Part shown: positions 15,001 to 26,500 of the stretch, one piece after another
How positions within the stretch are numbered: the stretch's first letter is position 1
How the letters are laid out: each line of letters starts with the position of its first letter
Origin: Hydractinia symbiolongicarpus
Taxonomy: Eukaryota > Cnidaria > Hydrozoa > Anthoathecata > Hydractiniidae
Length of the DNA: 64,000 nucleotides
Assembly (NCBI RefSeq): GCF_029227915.1
Contig: NC_079880.1
Coordinates: forward strand, 33,661,501-33,725,500
Reading direction: 5' to 3'
Made by a program: the position numbers and the translations under genes
Notes under the pieces: generated by a model
Told to the model about the DNA's origin: nothing
The model's input: only the letters and a program-made list of their open reading frames with translations
The model's database searches: none

Positions 15001-17859
15001 TTGACGCGTGGAACGACGAAATTCACGTGCAAGGTTTTTATTAGGCGGCAAAAGACCGTATTACGGTTTTAGAGGCGTGTGCTTGTAGTTGACGGCGTTC
15101 TAAAGCCATGGCGCCAGCGGTAACAACTTACGAGGTCGTAGTCCATTGAGAGTGGAAGGAGTAGACCAATGATAATTGGTTTGGACGGTTGGAACCACGT
15201 ATTTTACGTGTAAAGCCTTTAATAGACGGCAAAAGACCGTATTGCAGTATTTAGAGGGCTGTGCATGTAGTTCACGGCGTTCTAAAGCCATGGCGCCAGG
15301 GGTAGCAACTTACGACGTCTTTGTCCACTGAGAGTGGAAGGACTAGACCAATGATAATTGGTTTGGACGTTTGGAATCACGTATTTTACGTGTAAAGCCT
15401 TTATTAGGAGGCAAAGGGCCATATTGCAACCTTTAGACGCGTGTGCACGTAGTTGACGGCGATTCAAAGCCATATCGCGAGGGGGAACAACTTACAACGT
15501 CGCAGTCAATTCAGAGTGGAAGGACTAGACCAACGGTAACCTGCGCAAGCACGGGTATCCACGTGATATACGTGTAAGGCTTTTATTAGGCGGGAAAAGA
15601 CTGTATTACAGCCTTTCAATGGCTTGTGCATGTAGCTCACGGCGTTCTAAAGCCATGGCGCTACAGAAAACGACTTACAACGTCGTAGTCATTTGAGAGT
15701 GGAAGGACTAGACCAATGGAAACCTGCTCAAGCAAGCGGAATCACGTGATTTACTTGTAAAGCCTTTAATAAGAGGCAAAGGACCGTATTACAGCATTTC
15801 GAGGCCCTCGCATGTAGTTGACGGCGTTCTATAGTCATGAAACCGGAGAAAACGGCTTACGACATCCTAGTCCATTAAGATCGGAAGGACTAGGCCAATG
15901 ATAACCGGCTTGGGTGGTTGGAACCACGTAGTTTACGTGGAAGGCCTTAATTAGGCGACAAAAGGCCATATTGCTGCATTTACACGTGTGTGCATGTAGT
16001 TGAAGCAGTTCCAAAGCCATGGAGCCGGACAAAACAACATAGGACGGCGTAGTGCATTGACAGTGGAAAGACTAGAGCAATGGTAACCTGCGCAGGCACG
16101 TGGAACAACGTGATTTATGAGTAAGGCCTTTAATACCGTCTAAAGACCGTATTGTAGCATTTAGATGCCTGTGCATGTAGTTCACGGCTTTCTAAAGCCA
16201 TGGCGCCAGGGAGAACAACTTACGACGTCGTAGTCCATTGAAAGTGGAAGGACTAGACCAATGATAATTGGTTTGGACGGTTGGAACTACGTATTTTTCG
16301 TCTAAGGTCTTTATTAGGCGGCAAAGTGCCACACTGCAGCCTTTAGACGCGTGTGCACGTAGTTGACGAAGTTTCAAAGCCATGGAGACGGAGAAAACAA
16401 CTTAAGACGGTGTAGTGCATTGACAGTAGAATGACTAGACCAATGGTAACCTGCGCAATCACGAGGAAGAAAAAACACTTAAATGTAAAGCCTTTATTAC
16501 GAAGCAAAATGCCATATTGCAGCATTTAGACGTGTGTGCACGTAGTGGACGGCGTTCTACAGCAATGGCGTCGGGGAAAACAACTTAGGACGTAATAGTG
16601 CATTGAGAGTGGAAGGACTAGACCAATGGTAACTGGCTTGAACGCGTTGAACCACGTGGTTTGCGTCTAAGGCCTTTAATAGGCGGCAAAAGCCCGTATT
16701 GCAGTCTTTAGACGGATGTTCACGTACTTGACGGCGTTGTACAGCCTTGGCGCTGGAGAAAACAACTTAGGACGTTCTATTCCATTGAGAATGAAAGGGC
16801 GAGACCAATGGTAACCGGCTTTGACGCGTGAAACGACGTAATTTACGTGCAAGGTTTTTATTAGGCGGCAAAAGACCGTATTACGGCTTTAGACGCGTGT
16901 GCACGTAGTTGACGGCGTTTCAAAACCATATCGCCAGGGAAAACAACTTAGAACGTCGTAATCAATTGAGAGCGGAAGGATTAGACCAATGGTAACTGGC
17001 TTGAACGCGTTCAACCACGTGATTTTTGCTAAGGCTTTTAATAGGCGTCAAAGGGCCGAATTGCAGCCTTTAGACGCATGCGCACGTAGTTGACGGCGTT
17101 GTACATCCTTGGCGCTGGGGAAAACAGCTTAGGACGTTCTAGTCCATTAAAAATGGAAGGGCTAGACCATAGGAAACCGGCTTTGACGGGTGGAACGACG
17201 TAATTTACGTGCAAGGCTTTTATTAGGCGGCAAAAGACCGTAGTACGGCTTTGGAGGCGTGTGCTTGAAGTTGACGGCGTTCTATAGTCATGGAACCAGG
17301 GAAAAGGGCTTACAACGTCCTATATCATTAAGAGTGGAAGGGCTAGACAAATGATAACCGGCTGGGACGGTTGGAAGCACGTAATTTACGTGTAAGGCCT
17401 TTGTTAGGCGGCAAAAGACCGTATTACGGCGTTTAGAGGCGTGTGCTTGTAGTTGACGGCGTTCTATAGTTATGGAACCAGGGAAAACGGCTTACAACGC
17501 CTTAGTCCATTAAAAGTGGAAGGACCAGACCAATGGTAACCTGCGCAATCATGAGGAACGGTAATACTTAAGTGTAAGGCCTTTATTACGAAGCAAAATG
17601 CCATACTGCAGCATTTAGACGCGTGTGCACTTAGTTGACGACGTTCTACAGCCTTGGCACTGGGGAAAACAACTTAGGACGTCGTAGTGCATTGAGAGTG
17701 GAAGGACTAGACCAATGATAATTGGTTTGGACGTTTGGAATCACGTATTTTACGTGTAAAGCCTTTATTAGGAGGCAAAGGGCCATATTGCAGCCTTTAG
17801 ACGCGTGTGCACGTAGTTGACGGCGATTCAAAGCCATATCGCCAGGGGGAACAACTTAA
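1..17859. repeat. 182-bp tandem satellite, left array
   Basis: About 98 head-to-tail copies of a diverged monomer of about 182 bp. Each monomer shows the same ordered landmarks on the plus strand: a GACTAGACCAATGGTAACC-like block, CACGTGATTTACGTG, AAGGCCTTTA-TAGGCGGCAAAAGGCC, GTGCATGTAGTTGACGGCGTT, CAAAGCCATGGAGCCAG and AACTTAGGACGTCGTAG. Copies differ by many substitutions and a few indels. Nested segmental duplications are visible, for example an about 885-bp tandem pair near 5138-6022 and 6023-6919. The many 60-100 aa open frames on the minus strand follow the monomer and are not genes. I do not recognise the satellite family. Confidence 0.95.
5138..6919. repeat. Tandem duplication of a five-monomer block (higher-order repeat)
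   Basis: The block 5138-6022 is repeated almost base for base at 6023-6919. The first copy lacks about 10 bp near 5633. A third copy lies about 4,520 bp further on, at about 10545-11430. Flanking blocks also recur at long offsets: 3554 matches 8960 and 4642 matches 10047 (about 5,405 bp), 7147 matches 11668 (about 4,521 bp), and 7147 matches 8960 (about 1,813 bp). This shows recent multi-monomer unequal exchange on top of old monomer divergence. Confidence 0.85.
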
Positions 17860-18583
17860 CCCTATTCGGTCCGGGGGGGGGCGGATTCCGCCCCCCCTGA
17901 CGATTTTTTTTTAATAACTCCTGATTGCTTTGTTATATGGCTATGATACTTACTGAGTTTCAAAATTTATATATTAGACACCTGCATGACCTTTCAGAGG
18001 CTTTGATATTGGCCATTACTCGAAACTACCCATAAAAATCTGTATGAAATCCTTATAATGGGAAAAATATAATAACTCCTGTTAGGATTATCCTTAGAAC
18101 TTGAAACTTGCAACACAACTTTGTTTCATCAAGAAGAATCATTTTGAATAATTTTAACACGTGACTAATCCGATTTCCCGATTTTGTCGGATTTTACCCG
18201 AAAATCGAAAAAAAACGGATTTTCGGGCAATTTTTGGCAATTTTTCATCCGATCCATGTAAAAACCGGAAGATATGTTAAATAACTTTTATTTAGCTTTC
18301 AGAAACTTCAAACAGAATGTAAAAATTCGCTCTAGAACAAAAGTAATTATATTTTAAGCAGATAGTGGCCTTTTTAACAATTTTCAAGCTTTTGATGACG
18401 TCACAGAAAATGTGCTGACGCAAGCAAATTTTTTTGGCGCCATTTTGTTCCTTTTATGAGGTACTATTATTGTGCCAAGTTTGATTCAATTTGAACAACC
18501 CTATGAAAAGTTATTGAGGGGGGGGCGGAATCCGCCCCCCCCCCCGGTCATAGTATGTTCGAAAAACCCCGGACCGAATAGGG
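17860..18583. mobile_element. Non-autonomous piggyBac-like element (MITE), 724 bp
   Basis: It interrupts a satellite monomer. It is flanked on both sides by TTAA (17856-17859 and 18584-18587), the piggyBac target duplication. The ends are 17-bp perfect inverted repeats, CCCTATTCGGTCCGGGG, matching the CCYT-type termini of piggyBac elements. Just inside each end is a G-run/C-run hairpin built around GGCGGAWTCCGCC. No open frame of useful length lies inside, so it would need a transposase in trans. The middle is A/T rich and carries further inverted repeats around 18170-18240 built on CCGATTTTCGGG-like words. Confidence 0.88.
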
Positions 18584-21500
18584 TTAAAACGTCGTAGTCA
18601 ATTGAGAGTAGAAGGCCTAGACTAACGGTAACCTGCGCAAGCACGGGTAACCACGTGATATACGTGTAAGGCTTTTATTAGGCGGGAAAAGACTGTATTA
18701 CAGTATTTAAAGGCCTGTGCATGTAGCTCACGGCGTTCTAAAGCCATGGCGCTACAGAAAACGACTTACAACGACGTTGTCTACTGAGAGTGCAAGAACT
18801 AGACCAATGGTAACAGGCTTGGATGCGTGAAAACACGTGATTTACGTGTAAGGCCTTTATTAGGCGGCAAAAGACCGTATTACGGCCTTTAAAGGCGTGT
18901 GCTTGTAGTTGACGGCATTCTATAGTCATGGAACCAGGGAAAAGGGCTTACAACGTCTTATTCCATTACAAGTGCACGGACTAGACCAATGATAACCGGC
19001 TTGTACGGTTGAAACCAAGTAATTTACGTGTAATGCCTTTATTAGGCAGCAAAAGGCCATATTGCTGCCTTTAGACGTGTGTGCATGTAGTTGACAGAGT
19101 TTCGAAGCCATATCGGCAGGGAAAACAACTTAGAACGTCGTAGTCAATTGAAAGTGGAAGGACAAGACCAATGGAAACCTGCTCAGGCAAGCGGAATCAC
19201 GTGATTTACTTGTAACGCCTTTAATAAGAGGCAAAGGACCGTATTACAGCATTTAGAGGCCCTCGCATGTAGTTCACGGCTTTCTAAAGCCATGGCGCCA
19301 GGGAAAACAACTTACGACGTCGTAGTCCATTGACTGTGGAAGGCCTAGACCAATGATAATTGGTTTGGACGTTTGGAATCACGTATTTTACGTGTAAAGC
19401 ATTTATTAGGAGGCAAAGGGCCATATTGCAACCTCTAAAGCCATGGCGCCAGGGAACGCGACTTAGGACGTCGTAGTCCATAAAGAGTGCAAGGACTTGA
19501 CCAATAATAACCTGTGCATTCATGAGGAACTATGATATTTACGAGTAAGGCCTTTATTACGCGACAAAAGACACTTTTACAGTATTTAGAGGCCAGTGCA
19601 TGTTGTTCACGGGGTTTTAAAGCCATGGCGCCAGGGAAAACGACTTACGACGTCATAGTCTATTGAAAGTGGAAGAATTAAACTAATGGTAACCAGCGTT
19701 GGCAGGCGGAACCACGTGATTTTCGTGTAAGACCTCTAATAGGCGGCAAAAGACACTATTACGGTGTTTAGAGGCCTGTGCATGTTGTTCACGGCGTTCT
19801 AAAGCCATGGCGCCAGGGAAATTCACTTACGACGTGGTAGTCTATTGAGAGAGGAAGAACTAGACCAATGGTAATCTGCGCAGGCACGCGGAGCCACATA
19901 ATTTTCGCATAAGATCTTTAATAGGCGGCAAAAGACAGTATTACAAAATTTAGAGGCCTGTGCATGTAGTTGACGGCGTTCTAGAGTCATGGAACCTGCA
20001 AAAACGGCCTACAACGCCGTAGTCCATAAAGAGTGGAAGCACTAGACCAATGATAACCGGCATGGACGCATGGAACTACGCGATTTACCTGTAAGGCCTT
20101 TATTAGGCTGCAAAAGACCAAACTATAGCATTTAAAGAGGTTTGCTTGTAGTTGACGGCGTTCTAAAGCCATGGCGCAGGGAAAACGCCTTAGAGCGTTG
20201 TAGCTAATTAAGAGTGGAAGGATTAAACCAATGGTAACAAGCTTGGACGCGTGGAACCACGTAATTTAAGTGTAAGGCCTTTATTAGGCGTTAAAGGGCC
20301 ATAATGCTGCCTTTAGACGTCTGTGCATGTAGTTGACGGCGTTCCAAAGACATGGAGCCGGAAAAAACAATTTAGAACGGCATGGTGCATTGAGAGGGGA
20401 AGGACTAGACCAATGGTAACCTGCACAGGCACGCGGAACAACCTGATTTACGTGTAAGGACTTTATTAGGCCGCAAAAGACCGTATTACGGCATTTAGTG
20501 GGGTGTGCTTGCAGTTAGCGGCGTTCTAAAGGCTTTGCGACAGTAAAAGCGACTTAGGACGTCGTAGTCTATGGAGAGTGGAAGGGCTTGTCCAATGGTA
20601 AGAGGCCTGGACGCGTGGAACCAGGTGATCTCCGTGTAAGGCCTTTATTAGTCCGGAAAAGAACGTATTACGCCCTTTAGACGTTTGTGCACGCACTTGA
20701 CGGCGTTCCAAAGCTATGCCGCCAAAGAAAACAACTTAGAACGTCGTAGTCAATTGAGAGTGGAAGGATTAGAGCAATGGTAACCGACTTGGACGCGTGG
20801 AACAACGTAATTTACGTGAAAGGCCCCTAATAGGCGGCAAGAGACCGTATTACAGTATTTAGAGGCCTGTGCATGTAGTTCACGGCGTTCTAAAGCCATG
20901 GCGCCAAGCAAAACGACTTAGGACGTCGTAGTCTATTCAGAGTGGAAGGACTAGACTAATTATAACCTGCGCAGGTATGCGGAACTACGTGAATTACGTC
21001 TAAGGCCTTTAATAGGCGGGAAAAGGCCGTATTGCAGCCTTTAGACGCATGTGCACGTAGTTGACGGCGTTGTACAGCCTTGGCACTGGGGAAAACAACT
21101 TAGAACGTCGTAGTCAATTGAGTGTAAAAGGACTAGACCAACGGTAACCTGCGCAATCACGAGGAACAATAACATTTACGTGTAAGCTCTTTATTACGAG
21201 GCAAAATGCCACATTGCAACATTTAGACGCGTGTGCACGTAGTTGACGGCGTTCTACAGCCATGGTGCCGGGGAAAACAACTTAGGACGTCGTAGTGCAT
21301 TGAGAGTGGAAGGACTAGACCAATAGAAAGCTGCTCAGGCAGGTGGAACCACGCGATATACGTGTAAGGTCTTTAATTGACGGCAAAAGACCGTATTGTA
21401 GTATTTAGAGGTCTGTGCATGTAGTTCACGGCGTTCTAAAGCCATGGAGCCAAGAAAAGCAACTTAGGACTTCGTAATTAGTTAAGAGTGGAAGGACTAG

Positions 21501-22495
21501 ATCAATGGTAACTGGCTTGAACGCGTTGAACCACGTGATTTGCGTCTAAGGCTTTTAACAGGCGGCAAAAAGCCGTATTGCAGCCTTGAGACGCATGTGC
21601 ACGTAGTTGACGGCGTTGTACAGCCTTGGCGCTGGAGAAAACAACTTACAACGTCGTAGTCCATTGCGAGTGGAAGGACTAGACCAATGATAACTTGTTT
21701 GGACGGTTGGAACCACGTATTTTACGTGTAAAGCCTTTATTAGGCAGCAAAAGATCGTATTACAGCCTTTAGACGCCTGTGTATGTAGTTGACGGCGTTC
21801 TAAGGCCATGGAGCCGGACAAAACAACGTAGGACGGCATAGTGCATTGAGTGTGGAAGGACTAGACCAATGGTAACATGCGCAGGCACGCGGAACAACGT
21901 GACTTACTTGTAAGGCCTATAATAGACAGCAAAACACCGTATTATGGTATTTAGAGGGCTGTGCATGAAGTTCACGGCGTTCTAAAGCCATGGCGCCGGG
22001 GAACGCGACTTAGGACGTCGTAGTCCATAAAGAGTGCAAGGACTAGACCAATGATAACCGCCTTGGACGGTTGAAACCACGTAATTTACGTGTAAGGCCC
22101 TTATCAGGTAGCAAAAGGCGGTATTTCAGCCTTTAGACACCTGTGCATGTAGTTGACAGCGTTCTAAAGCCATGGAGACAGAGAAAACAACTTAGCACGT
22201 CGTAGCCAATTGAGAGTGGAAGGACTAGGCCAATGGTAACCAGCGCAGCCAGGCGGAACCACGTGTTGTACGTGTAAGGACTTTATTAGGCGGCAATAGA
22301 CCGTTTTACAGAATTTAGAGGCATGTGCATGTAGTTCACGGCGTTCTAAAGCCAATGCACCAGGTAAAACGACCTAGGACGTCGTTGTCAATTGAGAGTG
22401 GAAGGACTAGACCAATGATAACCTGTGCATTCATGAGGAACCATGATATTTACGAGTAAGGCTTTTATTACGCGACAAAAGCCAGTATTACAGTA
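18584..22495. repeat. 182-bp satellite, second array
   Basis: About 21 monomers continue the array after the piggyBac-like element. These monomers are of a different subfamily from the first 13 kb: they favour GTATTACAGTATTTAGAGGC and GTAGTTCACGGCGTTC where the left array has GTATTATAGCCTTTTCATGG. Segment 19985-20966 reappears about 4,548 bp downstream at 24533-25514, and 19580-19985 reappears about 4,003 bp downstream. Confidence 0.95.
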
Positions 22496-22499
22496 TTTA

Positions 22500-23582
22500 T
22501 TTATTTATTTATTTTTTATTTATTTATTCTTTCTTTAAAGTCGATATACAATATACAATAAAACATGCTAGATACATTAATTATAAAAAAAACATTTGTT
22601 AGCCTTGGGTTAATTAAAATCGACTGTCCTAAAATAAAGTTTCTAAAAAAATAGGAGATTTATATTATAATAATAAGAAGCTAATTCGTGTATCCTACGT
22701 TACAAATATATGTGGCACAGAGACGACAACTGCACTGAATAAACGGAATGGTGTTTAGCCCGTAATGGAATAAAGACAACGAAGGGGCATTTCGGACAGA
22801 GTTTGGAAGCTTCTCCCATAATTTAGACGCAATATAAGATACGCTTAATAGACCATGCTTTGTGGTGCGAGTTCTGCACCTTTCAAGAGAACTTGATGCA
22901 CGGAAACTATATGCTGTGTTTTTGAATGCAAAAACATCATTCATGTAGGATGGATTCTGTTTCATTTTTGTTTTAAAAACCTCCTTTAACAATTTTCGGC
23001 AGAACTTTTCATGAATACTGATTCTGCATTCATTTTCAATTCTGTCGTATAAAAGTCTATTTGCTCTACTATGAATGCTATTAACTTTATGTAGTAGATC
23101 TCTACTTGAAAATCCCCATATAAGAGGGCAGTAATTAAATATGCTAGAAATAAATGAATTAGCAATAACATTTCGCTTATAAATAGACATATATGGTGAT
23201 ATACGTTTTAGGGCATTGATCTTGGCTTTAGCCTTCTTACATAATGGAAGAACATGTTGCCGGAAAGAAAGCTGATTGTCCAGAATTATACCCAACAAAT
23301 TTACGTATGGAGACTCTTGTAATATATTATTTTTCAAATTTAAAGTAACAAATTCTTTGTTTTTTGATTTTCCCAGAATGAGCAGTTTGCACTTCTCAGA
23401 ATTTAACTGAAGCTCATTATTGGAAAACCATGTGCTAACAGTTGAAAAAGCACTTTCTAAACATAAATTTATCTCCTCAAATTGTTTTCCATATGTATAA
23501 AGTGTATTGTCATCTGCGTAATTACAAATTTTAACATCAGCTCTATCATTAAAAATAAACATTAAATCATTTATATTTATAT
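22500..23582 (-). mobile_element. 5'-truncated non-LTR retrotransposon (LINE) insertion
   Basis: An A/T-rich insert splits a satellite monomer. On the minus strand it begins inside a reverse-transcriptase frame, continues to a stop at 22681, and has about 180 bp of 3' untranslated sequence ending in an AAATAAATAAAT tail at 22495-22540. The target looks like ACAGTATTTA with a short TATTTA duplication. A paralogous empty site at about 19502-19640 shows the uninterrupted monomer. Abrupt 5' truncation within the RT domain and a simple-repeat tail are typical of target-primed reverse transcription. Confidence 0.85.
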
Positions 23583-23585
23583 TTA
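22681..23585 (-). pseudogene. LINE reverse transcriptase, C-terminal fragment
   Basis: An open frame of about 300 codons holds the end of a non-LTR reverse transcriptase. The catalytic palm motif NYADDNTLY lies about 15 residues into the open frame. It is followed by the typical NNELQLNSEKCKLLILG region, the YVNLLGIILDNQLSF block and a thumb/C-terminal segment with SIHSRANRLLYD. The fingers and any apurinic endonuclease domain are missing because the insertion is truncated at about 23585, so no initiation codon is expected. The style fits the CR1/Jockey-like group, but I cannot place the clade. There are no internal stops, so the copy is probably young. Confidence 0.85.
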
Positions 23586-26500
23586 TATTTAGAGGTCAGT
23601 GCATGTTGTTCACGGGGTTTTAAAGCCATGGCGCCAGGAAAAACGACTTACGACGTTATAGTCTATTGAGAGTGGAAGAAATAAACTAATGGTAACCAGC
23701 GTTGGCAGGCAGAACCACGTGATTTTCGTGTAAGACCTCTAATAGGCGGCAAAAGACACTATTACAGTGTTTAGAGGCCTGTGCATGTTGTTCACGGCGT
23801 TCTAAAGCCATGGCGCCAGGGAAATCCACTTAGGACGTCGTAGTCTATTGAGAGAGGAAGAACTAGACCAATGGTAATCTCCGCAGGCACGCGGAGCCAC
23901 ATAATTTTCGCATAGGACCTTTAACAGGCGGCAAAAGACAGTATTACAGAATTTAGAGGCCTGTGCATGTAGTTGACGGCGTTCTAGAGTCATGGAACCT
24001 GCGAAAACGGCTTACAACGCCGTAGTCCACAAAGAGTGGAAGCACTAGACCAATGATAACCGGCTTGGACGGTTGAAACCACGTAATTTACGTGTAAAGC
24101 CTTTATTAGGTGACAAAAGGCCGTATTACAGCTTTTAGACGACTGTGCATGTAGTTGATGGCGTTCCAAAGCCATGGAGCCGGAGAAAACATGTTAGGAC
24201 GTGGCAGTGCATTCAGATGGGAAGGACTAGACCAATGTTAACTTGCGCAGGCACGAAGAACCAGTGATTTACGAGTAAGGCCTTTATTGGGCGGCAAAAG
24301 TGCGTTTTACAGCATTTAGAGGCATGTGCATGTTGTTCACGGCGTTATAAAGACATGGCGCCGGGAAAAACGACTTAGGACGTCGTAGTCTATTGAGAGT
24401 GGAAGAATTAGACCAATTGTAATCTGCGCAGGCACGCGGAGCCAGATGATTTTCACGTAAGACCTTTAATAGGCGGCAAAAGACACTATTACAGTGTTTA
24501 GAGGCCTGTGCATGTTGTTCACGGCGTTTTATAGTCATGGAACCTCGGAAAACGGTTTACAACGCCGTAGTCCATAAAAAGTGGAAGCACTAGACCAATG
24601 ATAACCGGCATGGACGCATGGAACTACGCGATTTACCTGTAAGGCCTTTATTAGGCTGCAAAAGACCGAACTATAGCATTTAGAGAGGTTTGCTTGTAGT
24701 TGAAGGCGTTCTAAAGCCATGGCGCAGGGAAAACGCCTTAGAGCGTTGTAGCTAATTAAGAGTGGAAGGATTAAACCAATGGTAACAAGCTTGGACGCGT
24801 GGAACCACGTAATTTAAGTGTAAGGCCTTTATTAGGCGTTAAAGGGCCATAATGCTGCCTTTAGACGTCTGTGCATGTAGTTGACGGCGTTCCAAAGACA
24901 TGGAGCCGGAAAAAACAATTTAGAACGGCATGGTGCATTGAGAGGGGAAGGACTAGACCAATGGTAACCTGCACAGGCACGCGGAACAACCTGATTTACG
25001 TGTAAGGACTTTATTAGGCCGCAAAAGACCGTATTACGGCATTTAGTGGGGTGTGCTTGCAGTTAGCGGCGTTCTAAAGGCTTTGCGACAGTAAAAGCGA
25101 CTTAGGACGTCGTAGTCTATGGAGAGTGGAAGGGCTTGTCCAATGGTAAGAGGCCTGGACGCGTGGAACCACGTGATCTCCGTGTAAGGCCTTTATTAGT
25201 CCGGAAAAGAACGTATTACGCCCTTTAGACGTTTGTGCACGCACTTGACGGCGTTCCAAAGCTATGCCGCCAAAGAAAACAACTTAGAACGTCGTAGTCA
25301 ATTGAGAGTGGAAGGATTAGAGCAATGGTAACCGACTTGGACGCGTGGAACAACGTAATTTACGTGAAAGGCCCCTAATAGGCGGCAAGAGACCGTATTA
25401 CAGTATTTAGAGGCCTGTGCATGTAGTTCACGGCGTTCTAAAGCCATGGCGCCAAGCAAAACGACTTAGGACGTCGTAGTCTATTCAGAGTGGAAGGACT
25501 AGACTAATTATAACCTGTGCATGCACGAGGATCCATGATATTTACGATTAATGCTTTTATTACGCGGCTAAAGCCATATTGCAGCCTTTAGACGCGTCTG
25601 CACGTAGTTGACAGCGTTCCAAAGCCATTGCTCCATGGAAACAACTTATAACGCCGTAGTCTATTGAGAGTGGAAGGACTAGAGCAATGGTAACCAGCTT
25701 GGACGTGTGGAACTACGTCATTTACGTGTAAGGTCTTTTGTTAGGCGGCCAGAGGCCGTTTTACAGCTTTTATAGGCCTGTCATGTAGTTCACGTCGTTC
25801 TATAGCCATGGCGCCAGAGAGAACGACTTACGACGTCGTCGTCTATTGAAAATGGAAGGACTAGACCAAAATTAACCGGCTTGGACGCGTGGAACTACGT
25901 GATTTACGTAAAAGGCCTTTATTAGGCCGCAAAAGACAGCATTACGGCCTTTTTGAGACGTGTGCTTGTAGTTGATGGCGTTCGAAGAACATTGAGCCAG
26001 GAATAACGACTTTGGACGTCGTAGTTCACTGCGAGTGAAAGGATTTGGGCAATGGTAACATGCGCTACCACGCGGAACCACCCGACTTACGTGTAAGGCC
26101 CTTAATAGGCGACAAAAGACCGTATCACAGTATTTAGAGGCCTGTGCATATAGTTCACGGCGTTCTAGGCCATGGCGCCAGGGAAAATGACTAAGGACGT
26201 CGTATTCTATTGAGAATGGAAGGACTAGAGCAATGGTAAAAGGCTTGGACGCGTGGATTCACGTGATTCGCGTGCAAGGCCCCTAATAGGCGGCAAAAAA
26301 CCGTATCACGGTATTTAGAGGCCTGTGCATTTAGTTCACGGCGTTCTAGGCCATGACGCCAGGGAAAATGACTAAGGCGTCGTAGTCTATTGAGAGTGGA
26401 AGGACTAGAGCAATGGTAACCAGAGCAGGCAGGCGGAACTACGATATTTACGATTAAGGCCTTTATTTCGCGGAAAAAATCCATAGTGCAGCCTTTAGAC

